Source of the DNA: Marinagarivorans cellulosilyticus
Lineage (GTDB): Bacteria; Pseudomonadota; Gammaproteobacteria; Pseudomonadales; Cellvibrionaceae
Direction: 5' to 3'
Length of the DNA stretch: 64,000 bases
NCBI RefSeq assembly: GCF_021655555.1
Contig: NZ_AP023086.1
Location: forward strand, 2,696,685 to 2,760,684
Shown here: positions 51,442 through 60,707 of the stretch, piece after piece
Layout: each line of letters starts with the position of its first letter
How positions within the stretch are numbered: the first letter of the stretch is position 1
Made by a program: the position numbers and the translations under genes
Notes under the pieces: generated by a model
Told to the model about the DNA's origin: nothing
The model's input: the letters and a program-made list of their open reading frames with translations, nothing else
The model's database searches: none

Positions 51442-52413
51442 ATGAAGCGTAAAAGAACATGTCCAAAATGGCTGAAACGTGGACCTCTATCCTACGGGGT
51501 TGTGGCGTTAACAAGCTTGTTGTTGGGGGCTTGCGACGGCTCTAGTTTGACCAGTTCTAGCGCGGTGGTGTCGAGCTTGTCTTCCAATGCAGCCAGTAGC
51601 GTTAGCTCGATGGCTTCGAGTGTTTCTTCTGAAGCATTAAGCAGCGTGAGTTCGAGTAGCGAGCCGAGCATACCAAGCGAGCCTTTGTGCGAAGCGCCTG
51701 CAGATTTAGAAATTACAGATATTGCCAGTGTGGTCGATTGGGTAAATGCGATGCCTAAGCCATTGACGTTGGCGTGCTTTGTTAAAAGCTTGCCGCGGCC
51801 AATGTATTACAACGCTACACTAAGCTCGTTTAGTGCCCAGCCCTCGGTGGGTAAGCGTAGCCCACGCGTTTTTTTCATGATTAATGATTTAGTGCTGACC
51901 GTTGTGCCCGACGAAAAGTCGGACACCAAGCGAGACCCTGAAACAGGTAAGGTTATGAAGGACCCAGAAACGGGCTTGGATTTGCGTTTTTGGGATATTG
52001 ATAATATTCAATTGTTGGAATTATCAATGGAGGTGGCTACTACATTACCAACAAGGCAATCCATTAAGGCTGAGCTTAAATTCCCTGTAACGCAACAGCT
52101 GCCTCGGAACGCACCTTACGTCAAAATAAATTATGACGAATCGAATACTCTGAGCGTTTGTGCTTTTTGTCACTCGGCTGAAACACAAGTCGAAGTGTTG
52201 GACGGCCAACCTGTTTATCGTTCAGAAATGCTAAGGAACCCGCGTGATACCGAGGTTCCTCTAGGCTATATGCTTAATGAATATGCATCGTGCGACCCAC
52301 AAAGCAGCGAAAACGAATGGTATCGCTGTGAAATGTTAGATGCCATTTATGGTCAAGGCACCTTGGTATGGAAAAGCTTCCCAGAAGATATGCCCACTAT
52401 TTTCGATAACTAG
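51442..52413 (+). CDS. Serine-rich lipoprotein with one c-type haem motif
   Basis: A 323-residue protein. A basic leader and hydrophobic core end in the lipobox LLGAC, followed by a long Ser/Val/Ala linker (~residues 33-75), the style of secreted proteins in Cellvibrionaceae. The remaining domain is unfamiliar, with one CXXCH motif (LSVCAFCHSAETQ, residues ~232-236), four further Cys (about 80, 110, 283, 294) and a repeated Asp-Pro-Glu-Thr-Gly (KRDPETGKVMKDPETGLD). The CXXCH suggests a mono-haem cytochrome c domain on the cell surface, as in oxidative polysaccharide degradation. A strong hairpin follows the stop. Confidence 0.75.
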   Translation: MKRKRTCPKWLKRGPLSYGVVALTSLLLGACDGSSLTSSSAVVSSLSSNAASSVSSMASSVSSEALSSVSSSSEPSIPSEPLCEAPADLEITDIASVVDWVNAMPKPLTLACFVKSLPRPMYYNATLSSFSAQPSVGKRSPRVFFMINDLVLTVVPDEKSDTKRDPETGKVMKDPETGLDLRFWDIDNIQLLELSMEVATTLPTRQSIKAELKFPVTQQLPRNAPYVKINYDESNTLSVCAFCHSAETQVEVLDGQPVYRSEMLRNPRDTEVPLGYMLNEYASCDPQSSENEWYRCEMLDAIYGQGTLVWKSFPEDMPTIFDN

Positions 52414-52447
52414 TCGGTTGTAGGTGGTTTTTAGCTGCCAGCCTTAA

Positions 52448-52490
52448 TTGGGCAAAATGTAGACCCCGCGTGGCTTTACATTTTGCCCAA
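52448..52490. repeat. Strong hairpin with ACCCCGCGTGG loop
   Basis: TTGGGCAAAATGTA (52448-52461) pairs perfectly with TACATTTTGCCCAA (52477-52490) over a 15-nt loop. There is no T-run. The loop and inner stem match a weaker copy at 20078-20104, indicating a dispersed palindromic family. It may protect the 3' end of the upstream mRNA. Confidence 0.7.
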
Positions 52491-52542
52491 TGTGCCCTTT
52501 GCCGATAGACTACCTGCATTCAATTATGATTAAGGGTTTTAT

Positions 52543-53526
52543 ATGCAGAGGTATCTGAAGGTTGGTCGAGTAGTGGCATGGCTGTTTGTTACGTTTTTAG
52601 CTTTGCCTGTCGCAGCAATGGATGTGCGCACAAATGTACAACTAACACCAGATCATCTCCCACAGGAAGGCGTACCCAAAGGTCGATTAGAAGGCCCTTT
52701 TGGTTTTTATAGTACGGTGTTTGATAATACCGTAAGGCGTTATTGGATATTTGTTCCTGCGCAATACGATAAAAGCAAGCCTGCCAGCTTACTGGTTTTT
52801 CAAGACGGCCAAAGAGCAACAAACCCCAGTGGCTCTTTGCGTGTGCCGCAAGTTATGGAAAACTTAATCGCCAAAGGGGAGATGCCCGTGACCATAGGGG
52901 TGTTTGTTACGCCTGGGCACAAAGCTAAATACTATCCCGATAATTTAGGTATGAGCAATCCGAGTCAGCGCGCGCAAGAGTACGATGCCCTTGATGACCG
53001 TTATGCACGCATGCTTATTGAGGAGCTTCTGCCTTTGGTTGGCAAGCGTTACCATTTAACAACTGATCCAGAGCAGCGCGTTATTGGTGGCACTAGTAGT
53101 GGTGCTATTGCTGCGTTTACAGCGGCTTGGCAGCGGCCAGATTATTTTCGCAAAGTATTTAGCGGAATCGGCAGTTATGTATCCATAGGCTTTAAGCCTA
53201 CCGAAAAGCCTATCAAGTTGGGTGGGCAAGATTACCCTGCATTAATTCGTCGCGAGGCTATTCGGCCGCTAAAAATATTTTTTCAAGATGGCATTAACGA
53301 TATTGATAATGAATGGGGCAATTGGTTTTTAGCCAATCAGCAGATGATAAAAGCATTGGATTACGCTAATCGGCATGCCGACAACCAAAAAATTGGCGGT
53401 GCGCGTTATCAATTTACCCATGTCTGGACGGATGGTGAGCATAATGATAGCCATCCAGGGGCGTTATTACCCGAAGGCTTGCGCTGGCTGTGGCAAAGCG
53501 AGCCGGAAGAAAAAACACCGTTATAA
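52543..53526 (+). CDS. Secreted alpha/beta-hydrolase esterase (CE1/Fes-like)
   Basis: A 327-residue protein with a signal peptide (cleaved after PVAAM). It follows the enterochelin/feruloyl esterase fold: RRYWIFVPAQYDKSKPASLL, VFQDGQRA, then PVTIGVFVTPG. The nucleophile elbow is VIGGTSSGAIAAF, with Ser near residue 187. ELLPLVGKRYHLTTDP precedes it, and a His in the C-terminal DGEHNDSHPG is the likely triad base. Substrates in this family are phenolic or sugar esters on plant polymers. It is followed by its own terminator. Confidence 0.88.
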   Translation: MQRYLKVGRVVAWLFVTFLALPVAAMDVRTNVQLTPDHLPQEGVPKGRLEGPFGFYSTVFDNTVRRYWIFVPAQYDKSKPASLLVFQDGQRATNPSGSLRVPQVMENLIAKGEMPVTIGVFVTPGHKAKYYPDNLGMSNPSQRAQEYDALDDRYARMLIEELLPLVGKRYHLTTDPEQRVIGGTSSGAIAAFTAAWQRPDYFRKVFSGIGSYVSIGFKPTEKPIKLGGQDYPALIRREAIRPLKIFFQDGINDIDNEWGNWFLANQQMIKALDYANRHADNQKIGGARYQFTHVWTDGEHNDSHPGALLPEGLRWLWQSEPEEKTPL

Positions 53527-53540
53527 AATAGTGTTAGTAA

Positions 53541-53577
53541 AAAAGCGGGTGCCTTTATGAGGCACCCGCTTTTTTTT
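53541..53577 (+). terminator. Intrinsic terminator after the esterase gene
   Basis: AAAAGCGGGTGCC and GGCACCCGCTTTT form a 13-bp perfect stem with an 8-nt loop, followed by T residues. It begins 14 bp past the stop codon. Confidence 0.93.
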
Positions 53578-53728
53578 GGGGCTTAGGAATTGGCAGGCTA
53601 GGCCTTGCATTGCCCAGAGCGGGCTAAATAACTGTACTACACTAAAGGCGATAGCCATTAATGTAGGAGTCTTTAGCGGGTATGAGTGGTTTCGAAATTA
53701 CAGCGCACTTTAGATATTTCAGTTAGTT

Positions 53729-55747
53729 ATGAATTTGTCGGTTATTCACCGCATTGCGGGCGGTTACCTTTTTATTTTGGCGTGCTTGATTGCTATTGCC
53801 GTTGCAGGGCTGTCGCGCATTACAAGCATTAATCAAAATTTGCAGGAGGTCTCTCGTCAAGCGGCGCCTATTGGTGATACCACCGCACAGCTAGCTGACG
53901 AACTGGCGCTTGCTAACCTCTTAATGTACCAACATTACAACAGTACCGATCCGCAGCAAGCCCTCGATTTTGAAGCGCGCTTTGCTGAATTTAAAAGTAA
54001 TTATCAGCGTTTATCACAGCAATTATCGGAAAAGCTGCAGCAGGTCGCCGGCGGTGACGGCGAGATAGAGCGGCTAGATCGAATCGCCAAAAAAGCCAAC
54101 GAAGTCTTTGCCAGCGTAGATCGTTTAATGACTTTAAACCGCGAAAGCCTTTTAGGGTTAAGCCGGTTGTTAAGTTTAAAAGAAGAAATTAAAACGGCAG
54201 AAAACGAACTGCATACTGTTTTTGAACGGCTCAAAGTTATTGAGCTTTCGGCGCAAGAAAGGCCATTAATACACGAAGCTATATTAGAGGTTAATCGGGG
54301 TGTTTCACTAGCCACCTATATTGCTTTAACCACGCGCTTTGATGAATACAACCAGCTGAGTAATCAGTTTGCTAAATGGTTGGAGCGTTATGTAGAGCTG
54401 GGTTATCAGTTAAAGGGACTAGAGCAACAAAGCCAGCATCTAGCGCCAGAACTAATAGAGCTAGGCGATAAAGTCAGCCACCTTGTTTGGATTGTGGCGC
54501 GTAACCACGGCTTGTTGGAGTCTCAATCGGGGTATTTAGGTAATGAGACTGTCATGGAGAAAAGCCTCGCCAATAACGAAAAAGACATCAAGCTTATTCG
54601 TACAGAATTTGCGATTGTGGGTGGGTTTGCTAAAAACTATACCAACCGTTTAGCCAGTAACGCTGCAAATACCGTTGATGGCGGCAGAACAACGATTCTT
54701 GCAATTAGTGCCGTAGCAATTTTGGCTTGCCTTATTATTGCGTTTCTTGTGGTTCGCAGTATTCGATCCCCGCTTAAATATGTGGTGTCGGTATTAGAAA
54801 GTATGGCAACCGGGGATTTATCTCAATCGATAGTTGTTTCAAAGAAAGATGAATTTGGTTTATTGCAAGGCTCGGCAAAAACGCTGAGCGAAAATTTGCA
54901 AGCTATGATCCAGTCTATTCGTTCGCAATCGCTCTTTATTATGGAGTCGGTTGATCAAACCCGCACAATCACCGAAAAATCGTTAAATAATGTAAACACC
55001 CAGCAAGAGCAAACAGAGATGGTTGCTGCGGCTATGCATGAAATGTCCGTTTCTATTAGTGAGGTTTCGCGCAACGCTGAAGATGCTTTTGAAAAAATGG
55101 TGGGCGCTCATGAAAATGCTGAACTCAGCCAACAAAAAATTATTGAAAACAAAGAAAAGTCACTACTGCTGCAAGATGAAATGAACAATGCTTGCGGTGT
55201 CATTAATGATTTGGATGGTGATGTTCATAAGATCGAGGAAATTATTCAGGTTATTGAAGGCATTGCAGAGCAGACAAACCTATTAGCCTTAAATGCAGCT
55301 ATCGAAGCTGCACGCGCGGGCGACCAAGGGCGAGGCTTTGCGGTAGTGGCTGACGAAGTAAGAACATTGGCTAAGCGAACGCGACTATCAACTGAAGAGA
55401 TTAAGTCGAATATTCACCACCTATTGGAAGGGTCGCGTAATGCGGTTGATGTTATTCAACGCTCGCAACAAAAAACGCAGGATTCTGTTGCCAGTGCAGA
55501 GTTGATTTCGCGGCAAATAGAGGAAATTGTGACGATGATTTCCAATGCCAAAAATTTAAATATGCAAATTGCAACGTCTTCAGAAGAGCAAAGCCGAACA
55601 TCAAAAGATATTGACCGCAATGTTGATAGGATTACATCGCTATCGCACGATACGGCTGATGGTGCCGAACAAACACAGCGGCAAGTTGATGGCTTGCACC
55701 GCTCTACCCACGAACTAGAAGCGCTTGTGGAGAAATTTACCTTATGA
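53729..55747 (+). CDS. Methyl-accepting chemotaxis protein
   Basis: A 672-residue chemoreceptor. TM1 (residues ~10-30) and TM2 (~325-345) bracket a ~295-residue helical periplasmic sensor; a HAMP domain (SPLKYVVSVLESMATGDLSQ) and a signalling domain follow. The hairpin tip EQTNLLALNAAIEAARAGDQ with GRGFAVVADEVRTLA is the conserved CheA/CheW-binding region. The sensor is longer than a simple four-helix bundle, which fits indirect sensing through a binding protein. Its stop overlaps the start of a sugar-binding protein gene (ATGA). No ATP-binding cassette transporter is nearby. Confidence 0.95.
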   Translation: MNLSVIHRIAGGYLFILACLIAIAVAGLSRITSINQNLQEVSRQAAPIGDTTAQLADELALANLLMYQHYNSTDPQQALDFEARFAEFKSNYQRLSQQLSEKLQQVAGGDGEIERLDRIAKKANEVFASVDRLMTLNRESLLGLSRLLSLKEEIKTAENELHTVFERLKVIELSAQERPLIHEAILEVNRGVSLATYIALTTRFDEYNQLSNQFAKWLERYVELGYQLKGLEQQSQHLAPELIELGDKVSHLVWIVARNHGLLESQSGYLGNETVMEKSLANNEKDIKLIRTEFAIVGGFAKNYTNRLASNAANTVDGGRTTILAISAVAILACLIIAFLVVRSIRSPLKYVVSVLESMATGDLSQSIVVSKKDEFGLLQGSAKTLSENLQAMIQSIRSQSLFIMESVDQTRTITEKSLNNVNTQQEQTEMVAAAMHEMSVSISEVSRNAEDAFEKMVGAHENAELSQQKIIENKEKSLLLQDEMNNACGVINDLDGDVHKIEEIIQVIEGIAEQTNLLALNAAIEAARAGDQGRGFAVVADEVRTLAKRTRLSTEEIKSNIHHLLEGSRNAVDVIQRSQQKTQDSVASAELISRQIEEIVTMISNAKNLNMQIATSSEEQSRTSKDIDRNVDRITSLSHDTADGAEQTQRQVDGLHRSTHELEALVEKFTL

Positions 55748-57057
55748 AGGCTTGGCAGCGAGTGAGTTTGATGCAAGCAATACGGCGCCCCTTTTATATT
55801 CTGTGGTTAAGTGTGGTGGTTTTTTGCGGTGCCTTGTTACCTTCTTTTTTTGCTGGTGCTAATGCGAGTGAATCCAATACGGTTGTTAAATTTTATACTT
55901 GGCGCACGCAAGATAAACCCGTATGGCAAGCGGTTAATGAGAAAAATTTAATCCCCGGTGTCACCGTAGAGGTTGATGCAGTTTTTCGTTCGGTTTATCG
56001 CTCTTATGTTTTTTTGGCGTTGCAAAATGGCAAAGCCGATTTGTTCTTATGGCAGCCGGGCGCTACTAATTTACAAGAACTGGTGCGGCGCAATTTTATT
56101 GAGCCTTACCCGCACGATTTAAGCATGATGAATTCTGCCGCAATATTGGCAGGCAAAAGCGCACAGGGTATTTCCTATGGTGTGCCTTTTGCCTTGCAGC
56201 TGCAATCTATGACGATTAATCGCAAACTATTGCAAAAGCACGGTTTGGATCAAAAACCGCAGACTATGGCCGAGCTAACGCAAATGTTCGAGGCGTTAAA
56301 AGCTAAAGGTATAAATCCAATGCACTTGGCGGGAGGTACTAACTGGTATGTTAAGCAAGTATTGGCCGAGGTATTGTTGGCAGGCTTAGTTGACGAGGAA
56401 TTTGCAGCTGCTTTGCTTGCCGGGGAAGAATGCTTTACATCACCACGCTACCGCTTAATTTTTGAAACCTTGGCACGCTGGCAAGCCCAAGGGTTTGTTA
56501 ACGATAATATAACTACCGAAGATTATGGCGTAATGGCAAGGGCTGTTGCTGTCGGTAATTCTGCTATGAATATTGATGGTGCATGGATGGCTGGGCCAAC
56601 GTCCATCTTTTATGAAATAGACCCTAATTTCGAGCTGGGTTTTTGGCCTGTTCCAGGTTTATCGGGAAAAGTTTATGCCTTGGGTGATGGTACTTTCCAG
56701 GTAGCTGCTACGTCTAAAGTACGTGCCGCAGCGCAGCAGGTGCTGGAATTTACCACAACGCAAAAATTTGCGGAGCTATTCGCAGAGCACGTAAATGAAT
56801 TGCCAGCATACGGCGGAGCCTTTTATATTAAAGAGGGCGACCTTAAAAATATGGCCGCGATTGTTGCGGATAATGCTTATCCAGTTAGTCTTTTTACAGC
56901 TTATGCGCTTAATCATGACAGCCCTAGTTATAATGATCTTGTCTTTAGGGCGGTCGAGGATATTTTAGCTGGCAGCAAAACCCCTGCTCAGGTGGTCGAA
57001 GATATTCAACTGGGGTTGAACAGCTGGGGGTATGTTGGCGCTCTGAACTGTCAGTAA
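55744..57057 (+). CDS. Extracellular solute-binding protein (family 1), chemoreceptor partner
   Basis: A 437-residue periplasmic binding protein. A long N-terminal hydrophobic leader (FYILWLSVVVFCGALLPSFF) leads to VVKFYTWRTQDKPVWQAVNE, the start of the sugar-binding fold. Also seen are GKADLFLWQPGATNLQELV, GISYGVPFALQLQSMTINRK and SAMNIDGAWMAG. The ligand is likely an oligosaccharide. No permease or ATPase gene is adjacent; its only neighbour is the chemoreceptor, with which it overlaps by 4 bp. A dedicated ligand-presenting role in chemotaxis is therefore inferred. Confidence 0.88.
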   Translation: MKAWQRVSLMQAIRRPFYILWLSVVVFCGALLPSFFAGANASESNTVVKFYTWRTQDKPVWQAVNEKNLIPGVTVEVDAVFRSVYRSYVFLALQNGKADLFLWQPGATNLQELVRRNFIEPYPHDLSMMNSAAILAGKSAQGISYGVPFALQLQSMTINRKLLQKHGLDQKPQTMAELTQMFEALKAKGINPMHLAGGTNWYVKQVLAEVLLAGLVDEEFAAALLAGEECFTSPRYRLIFETLARWQAQGFVNDNITTEDYGVMARAVAVGNSAMNIDGAWMAGPTSIFYEIDPNFELGFWPVPGLSGKVYALGDGTFQVAATSKVRAAAQQVLEFTTTQKFAELFAEHVNELPAYGGAFYIKEGDLKNMAAIVADNAYPVSLFTAYALNHDSPSYNDLVFRAVEDILAGSKTPAQVVEDIQLGLNSWGYVGALNCQ

Positions 57058-57085
57058 GTTTGGGCTTGTCGTTGAAAAACTTCCT

Positions 57086-57520
57086 TTATGTGTCTAAAAC
57101 CCAGCCTCTAGGGTTGCTAACAAAACCTAAAGGGGCGTAGTAGTCGTTGGCATCTGGCGCTGCTAATAAAATGACTTTGCACTTCTTTTGTAGCGCTTGA
57201 GTTACGCCTGTTATTAATTGTTTGCCAATGCCTCTTCGCTGTAAATCATTGTGGACTGCTAAGTCTGAAAGGTAGCACGCGTAATGAAAGTCTGTCATTG
57301 CGCGCGCAATTCCAACGAGGCGTTTGCCGGCGGGGTTTTCTTGCCAAGCGCTAACAATTAGGTTGCTGTTATTAATCATACCGTCGGTGCAGTGGGTATC
57401 GCTTGGCCTGCGCTGCCCTAGCGCGCAATTTTTAAGCAGTTGGCGAAAATCGTCCCCAGTGACTAGGTTGGTGTTTTCGCCGGCGATGTAGCTATGGTAA
57501 TGAATGTCATTAGTTGGCAT
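57086..57520 (-). CDS. GNAT-family N-acetyltransferase
   Basis: A 144-residue GCN5-type acetyltransferase. The acetyl-CoA-binding loop is DLQRRGIGKQLITGVTQAL (Arg-x-x-Gly-x-Gly), preceded by YACYLSDLAVHND. The terminal strand VILLAAPDANDYYAPLGFVS contains the usual Tyr before Leu-Gly-Phe. The substrate is unknown. It converges with the binding-protein gene, 28 bp away. Confidence 0.88.
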   Translation of the reverse strand: MPTNDIHYHSYIAGENTNLVTGDDFRQLLKNCALGQRRPSDTHCTDGMINNSNLIVSAWQENPAGKRLVGIARAMTDFHYACYLSDLAVHNDLQRRGIGKQLITGVTQALQKKCKVILLAAPDANDYYAPLGFVSNPRGWVLDT

Positions 57521-57647
57521 GGTGCTGCCTTAGATAAATATGCGCGCGGAGCAAACAAGGAAAGTTAGGTGCGAATACCGTATTATGCCCATAAATAAAC
57601 GAGAAGTTAAATCGCGCCTATTTCAAGCGTGATGGCATTAAGTAAGG

Positions 57648-58907
57648 GTGGGGGCTGTGCAAGGGTTGGATATAGGGCAAACATTAGAAGGCGGTGAAAA
57701 AGCACAGCCGAGTATTGCCATTGTAGGTGGCGGCATGGTGGGCGCGGTGCTTGCCTTATTGCTCGCGCGCAATTTGCCGTGTGCGCATATTACTTTGTTT
57801 GATCGGTACGAAGCGGGCGAGCAAGAAAGGCCAAGTTTTGATCGGCGCTCTACGGCGATAGCGCCTTCTACCGAGCAGTGCTTCCGGCGTTTGGGGCTTT
57901 GGGCGGCATTAGCTGCTCACGCGACGCCTATAGAGCAAATCCATGTGTCTGATAAAGGGCATGCTGGCATGGCTTTGTTCGACCCCAGTGATAATAGCGG
58001 CGCGCCCTTAGGTTACGTTATTGATAATGGCGGCATGGGGCAGGTACTGCTAGCGGCTGTGAATAATCAACCCAACTTACAGAGCGTTCAGGCCAACGTT
58101 AAATCTATTAATATGGTGGCCCTGGGGGCAGTGTTAAATGCTGGTGATACCTCTGGCCAGAATGCGACAGTCTTTGATTTGGTAGTCGTTGCCGATGGTG
58201 CGCATTCCTCTTTGCGTAAGCAGCTAGGCATTGATGTGCGGCGAGTTGATTATCAGCAGCACGCCATAGTTGCCAATGTTCGCCATGAGTTACCTCACCA
58301 ATTACAAGCCTTTGAGCGTTTTACGCCTCGCGGTCCAATTGCGTTGTTGCCTAAAGGCGGGCATGCGAGCAGTTGTGAAAGCGCTTTGGTGTGGACATGC
58401 CCCACCGACGAATTACAGAATTATCAAGCGCTTGATGGCGCACAGTTAATTCAGCGTTTGCAGTCGCAGTTTGGTTTTCGCTTGGGGCGCTTATTGGATA
58501 TCGGTACGCCCAATTTCTACCCGTTAGAGCTGTTAGTCGCGCAAGAGCAAGTGCGCTCGAATGTTGTTTTGATGGGTAATGCGGCCCATTTTTTACATCC
58601 GGTGGCGGGGCAGGGCTTTAACTTGTCGGTTCGTGATGCCTTGCGCTTGGTTTCGGTGTTAAAAACAGCGGTTGCTGCCGGTAGTAGTATTGGCGATTTG
58701 GCCGTATTGCAAAGTTATGAAAAACAACAAAGGGCCGATCAGCAAAATACCATAGCGCTGAGCCATGGGTTTAACCGTATATTCACTCGCATGCCTTTTC
58801 CCATTCAGTTGCTAAGAACTTCAGGGCTTATTGCTCTAGAGCTAAACCCAGTATTGCGTGCGCAATTTATCCGCTTGCTTTCTGGTAGGGCGCAGCCTGC
58901 AGCTTAA
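57648..58907 (+). CDS. ubiH: UbiH-type FAD-dependent ubiquinone hydroxylase
   Basis: A 419-residue flavoprotein of ubiquinone biosynthesis (2-octaprenyl-6-methoxyphenol hydroxylase group). The FAD dinucleotide fold is SIAIVGGGMVGAVLALLLAR, the DG motif DLVVVADGAHSSLRKQLGI, and the GD-type motif VVLMGNAAHFLHPVAGQGFN, in which the usual Asp is Asn. The start is GTG (57648 or 57657). The next gene is a paralogue 56 bp downstream, the order seen in many gammaproteobacteria (ubiH then ubiI). Confidence 0.9.
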   Translation: MGAVQGLDIGQTLEGGEKAQPSIAIVGGGMVGAVLALLLARNLPCAHITLFDRYEAGEQERPSFDRRSTAIAPSTEQCFRRLGLWAALAAHATPIEQIHVSDKGHAGMALFDPSDNSGAPLGYVIDNGGMGQVLLAAVNNQPNLQSVQANVKSINMVALGAVLNAGDTSGQNATVFDLVVVADGAHSSLRKQLGIDVRRVDYQQHAIVANVRHELPHQLQAFERFTPRGPIALLPKGGHASSCESALVWTCPTDELQNYQALDGAQLIQRLQSQFGFRLGRLLDIGTPNFYPLELLVAQEQVRSNVVLMGNAAHFLHPVAGQGFNLSVRDALRLVSVLKTAVAAGSSIGDLAVLQSYEKQQRADQQNTIALSHGFNRIFTRMPFPIQLLRTSGLIALELNPVLRAQFIRLLSGRAQPAA

Positions 58908-58963
58908 TAAAAAGGCTGCTACGCCAGTAGTTTATTTTTTACCATTTTATAATGGATGGACAT

Positions 58964-60172
58964 ATGAATTATCAAACCGATATCACCATTGTTGGCGGGG
59001 GTATGGCCGGTGCGGCACTGGCACTGGCGTTGGCGCAGGAAACCCAGTGGAGCATTGCGCTAATTGATGCCGGCGCAAGCGGCGACAAGGCTGCAACGGC
59101 CCCCCCCGTTTTGGCTAGCCGGGTAGTTGCATTAAACGAAGCTTCTATCAATTGGTTGACTCGGTTAGGCGTATGGCCTGAGCTTCAGGCCGCATATTAT
59201 AGCCCCTACCAAAAGATGGTGGTTTGGGATGGCGAGGGAACCGGCGAAGTTACCTTTGATGCTGCCGATGAGCATCAAACACAGCTTGGTACCATTGTTG
59301 AAAATAATCACCTACTTACTCGGTTGTGGGGTGCGTTACAGGCAACCGGCCGTATTCATGTGGTTACAGCGGATGCGGTGAGTGATGTTGTTTTTTCGCA
59401 GGGGCAAGCAAAACACTGTGTGGAGCTTAAGTCGGGTTCGAAGTTTAAAACTTCTTTAGTTGTCGCGGCTGATGGCGCCGAATCGGTAGTGCGTACAATG
59501 GCCGGTTTAGGGGTAAGCGAAAATGACTATGGCCATAGTGCAATTGTTGCAACGGTAGAAACACAGCACGCGCACGATGGCGTAGCGTTCCAGCGTTTTT
59601 CAAATACAGGCCCGCTTGCATTTTTGCCTCTGCCATCAAAAGAGGGTAAGCATTACTGCTCAATTGTCTGGTCGCAACAGCAAGCCGTTGCTGACGAGCT
59701 ACTAGCATTGGATGATGCAGCTTTTGTGCTCAAGCTGGAACGTGCCATCGAGCATCGCCTTGGTCGCGTACTGAGTGTGCATAATCGAGCGGCGTACCCA
59801 CTAAAAGAGCGACATGCAAATAGTTACTATCGTGCAGGTTTAGCGCTAATCGGTGATGCGGCCCATACCCTTCACCCCCTTGCAGGGCAGGGTATTAATT
59901 TAGGTTTTGCTGATGCGCAAGCGCTAGCTACCGAGCTAAAGCGCGCACAAATCCGAGGGTTGCCTTTAGCCGAGCCAAGCGTATTAACCCGATACCAGCG
60001 CCAGCGCCGAGCACACAACACCGCGGCAATTAAAGCCATGGCCGCTTTTAAGGTTTTATTCGAAGCCAAAAGCCCGATGGTTGGCTTGCTAAGAAACGAA
60101 GGCATGCGCCTATTCAATCAAATGCCATGGCTAAAGCGTCAAGCGATAAAAGTGGCAAGAGGGAGCCTTTAA
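58964..60172 (+). CDS. ubiI: UbiI/VisC-type FAD-dependent ubiquinone hydroxylase
   Basis: A 402-residue paralogue of the upstream gene. Motifs: DITIVGGGMAGAALALALAQ, LVVAADGAESVVRTMAGLGV and LALIGDAAHTLHPLAGQGIN with the canonical Asp, then LGFADAQALATELKRAQIRG. UbiI hydroxylates C5 of the ubiquinone precursor ring; UbiF, acting at C6, is a close alternative, and only a tree would separate them. The ATG at 58964, after GGATGGAC, is preferred to the ATG at 58952. The tRNA-linked repeats begin ~18 bp past its stop on the opposite coding strand. Confidence 0.88.
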   Translation: MNYQTDITIVGGGMAGAALALALAQETQWSIALIDAGASGDKAATAPPVLASRVVALNEASINWLTRLGVWPELQAAYYSPYQKMVVWDGEGTGEVTFDAADEHQTQLGTIVENNHLLTRLWGALQATGRIHVVTADAVSDVVFSQGQAKHCVELKSGSKFKTSLVVAADGAESVVRTMAGLGVSENDYGHSAIVATVETQHAHDGVAFQRFSNTGPLAFLPLPSKEGKHYCSIVWSQQQAVADELLALDDAAFVLKLERAIEHRLGRVLSVHNRAAYPLKERHANSYYRAGLALIGDAAHTLHPLAGQGINLGFADAQALATELKRAQIRGLPLAEPSVLTRYQRQRRAHNTAAIKAMAAFKVLFEAKSPMVGLLRNEGMRLFNQMPWLKRQAIKVARGSL

Positions 60173-60277
60173 GTTGTTTACTGTTTAGATGGGCGAAAGT
60201 AGGGGGTTGCGAGTGCAGCTCGCGCTACCGAAGCGACTGCCGTTTACGGCAGGCCGACGCTTGCGACCGTTAGCCAT

Positions 60278-60301
60278 AAAAAAAGCCTGACAGTGTCAGG
60301 C
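60278..60301 (-). terminator. Repeat-borne terminator, copy 4 (farthest from tRNA)
   Basis: On the minus strand, GCCTGACACTGTCAGGC (60301-60285) forms an 8-bp stem followed by T7. It is the most distal of four identical terminators. Confidence 0.85.
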
Positions 60302-60409
60302 CTCTTTAATATGGCGGTGAGGGGCGAAGGTAGGGTTTTCGCGAGTGGAGCTCGCGCTACCGAAGCGACTGCCGTTTACGGCAGGCCGACGCTTGCGACC
60401 GTTAGCCAT

Positions 60410-60433
60410 AAAAAAAGCCTGACAGTGTCAGGC
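60410..60433 (-). terminator. Repeat-borne terminator, copy 3
   Basis: Same hairpin (stem 60417-60433) and T7 as the other copies, 132 bp from each neighbour. Confidence 0.85.
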
Positions 60434-60541
60434 CTCTTTAATATGGCGGTGAGGGGCGAAGGTAGGGTTTTCGCGAGTGCAGCTCGCGCTACCGAAGCGA
60501 CTGCCGTTTAAGGCAGGCCGACGCTTGCGACCGTTAGCCAT

Positions 60542-60565
60542 AAAAAAAGCCTGACAGTGTCAGGC
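60542..60565 (-). terminator. Repeat-borne terminator, copy 2
   Basis: Same hairpin (stem 60549-60565) and T7 as the other copies. Confidence 0.85.
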
Positions 60566-60673
60566 CTCTTTAATATGGCGGTGAGGGGCGAAGGTAGGGT
60601 TTTCGCGAGTGCAGCTCGCGCTACCGAAGCGACTGCCGTTTACGGCAGGCCGACGCTTGCGACCGTTAGCCAT

Positions 60674-60697
60674 AAAAAAAGCCTGACAGTGTCAGGC
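60674..60697 (-). terminator. Terminator of tRNA-Ser, copy 1
   Basis: The hairpin GCCTGACACTGTCAGGC (60681-60697) followed by T7 lies 10 bp past the tRNA CCA end. It is the primary terminator of the tRNA transcript. Confidence 0.92.
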
Positions 60698-60707
60698 CTC
60701 TTTAATA

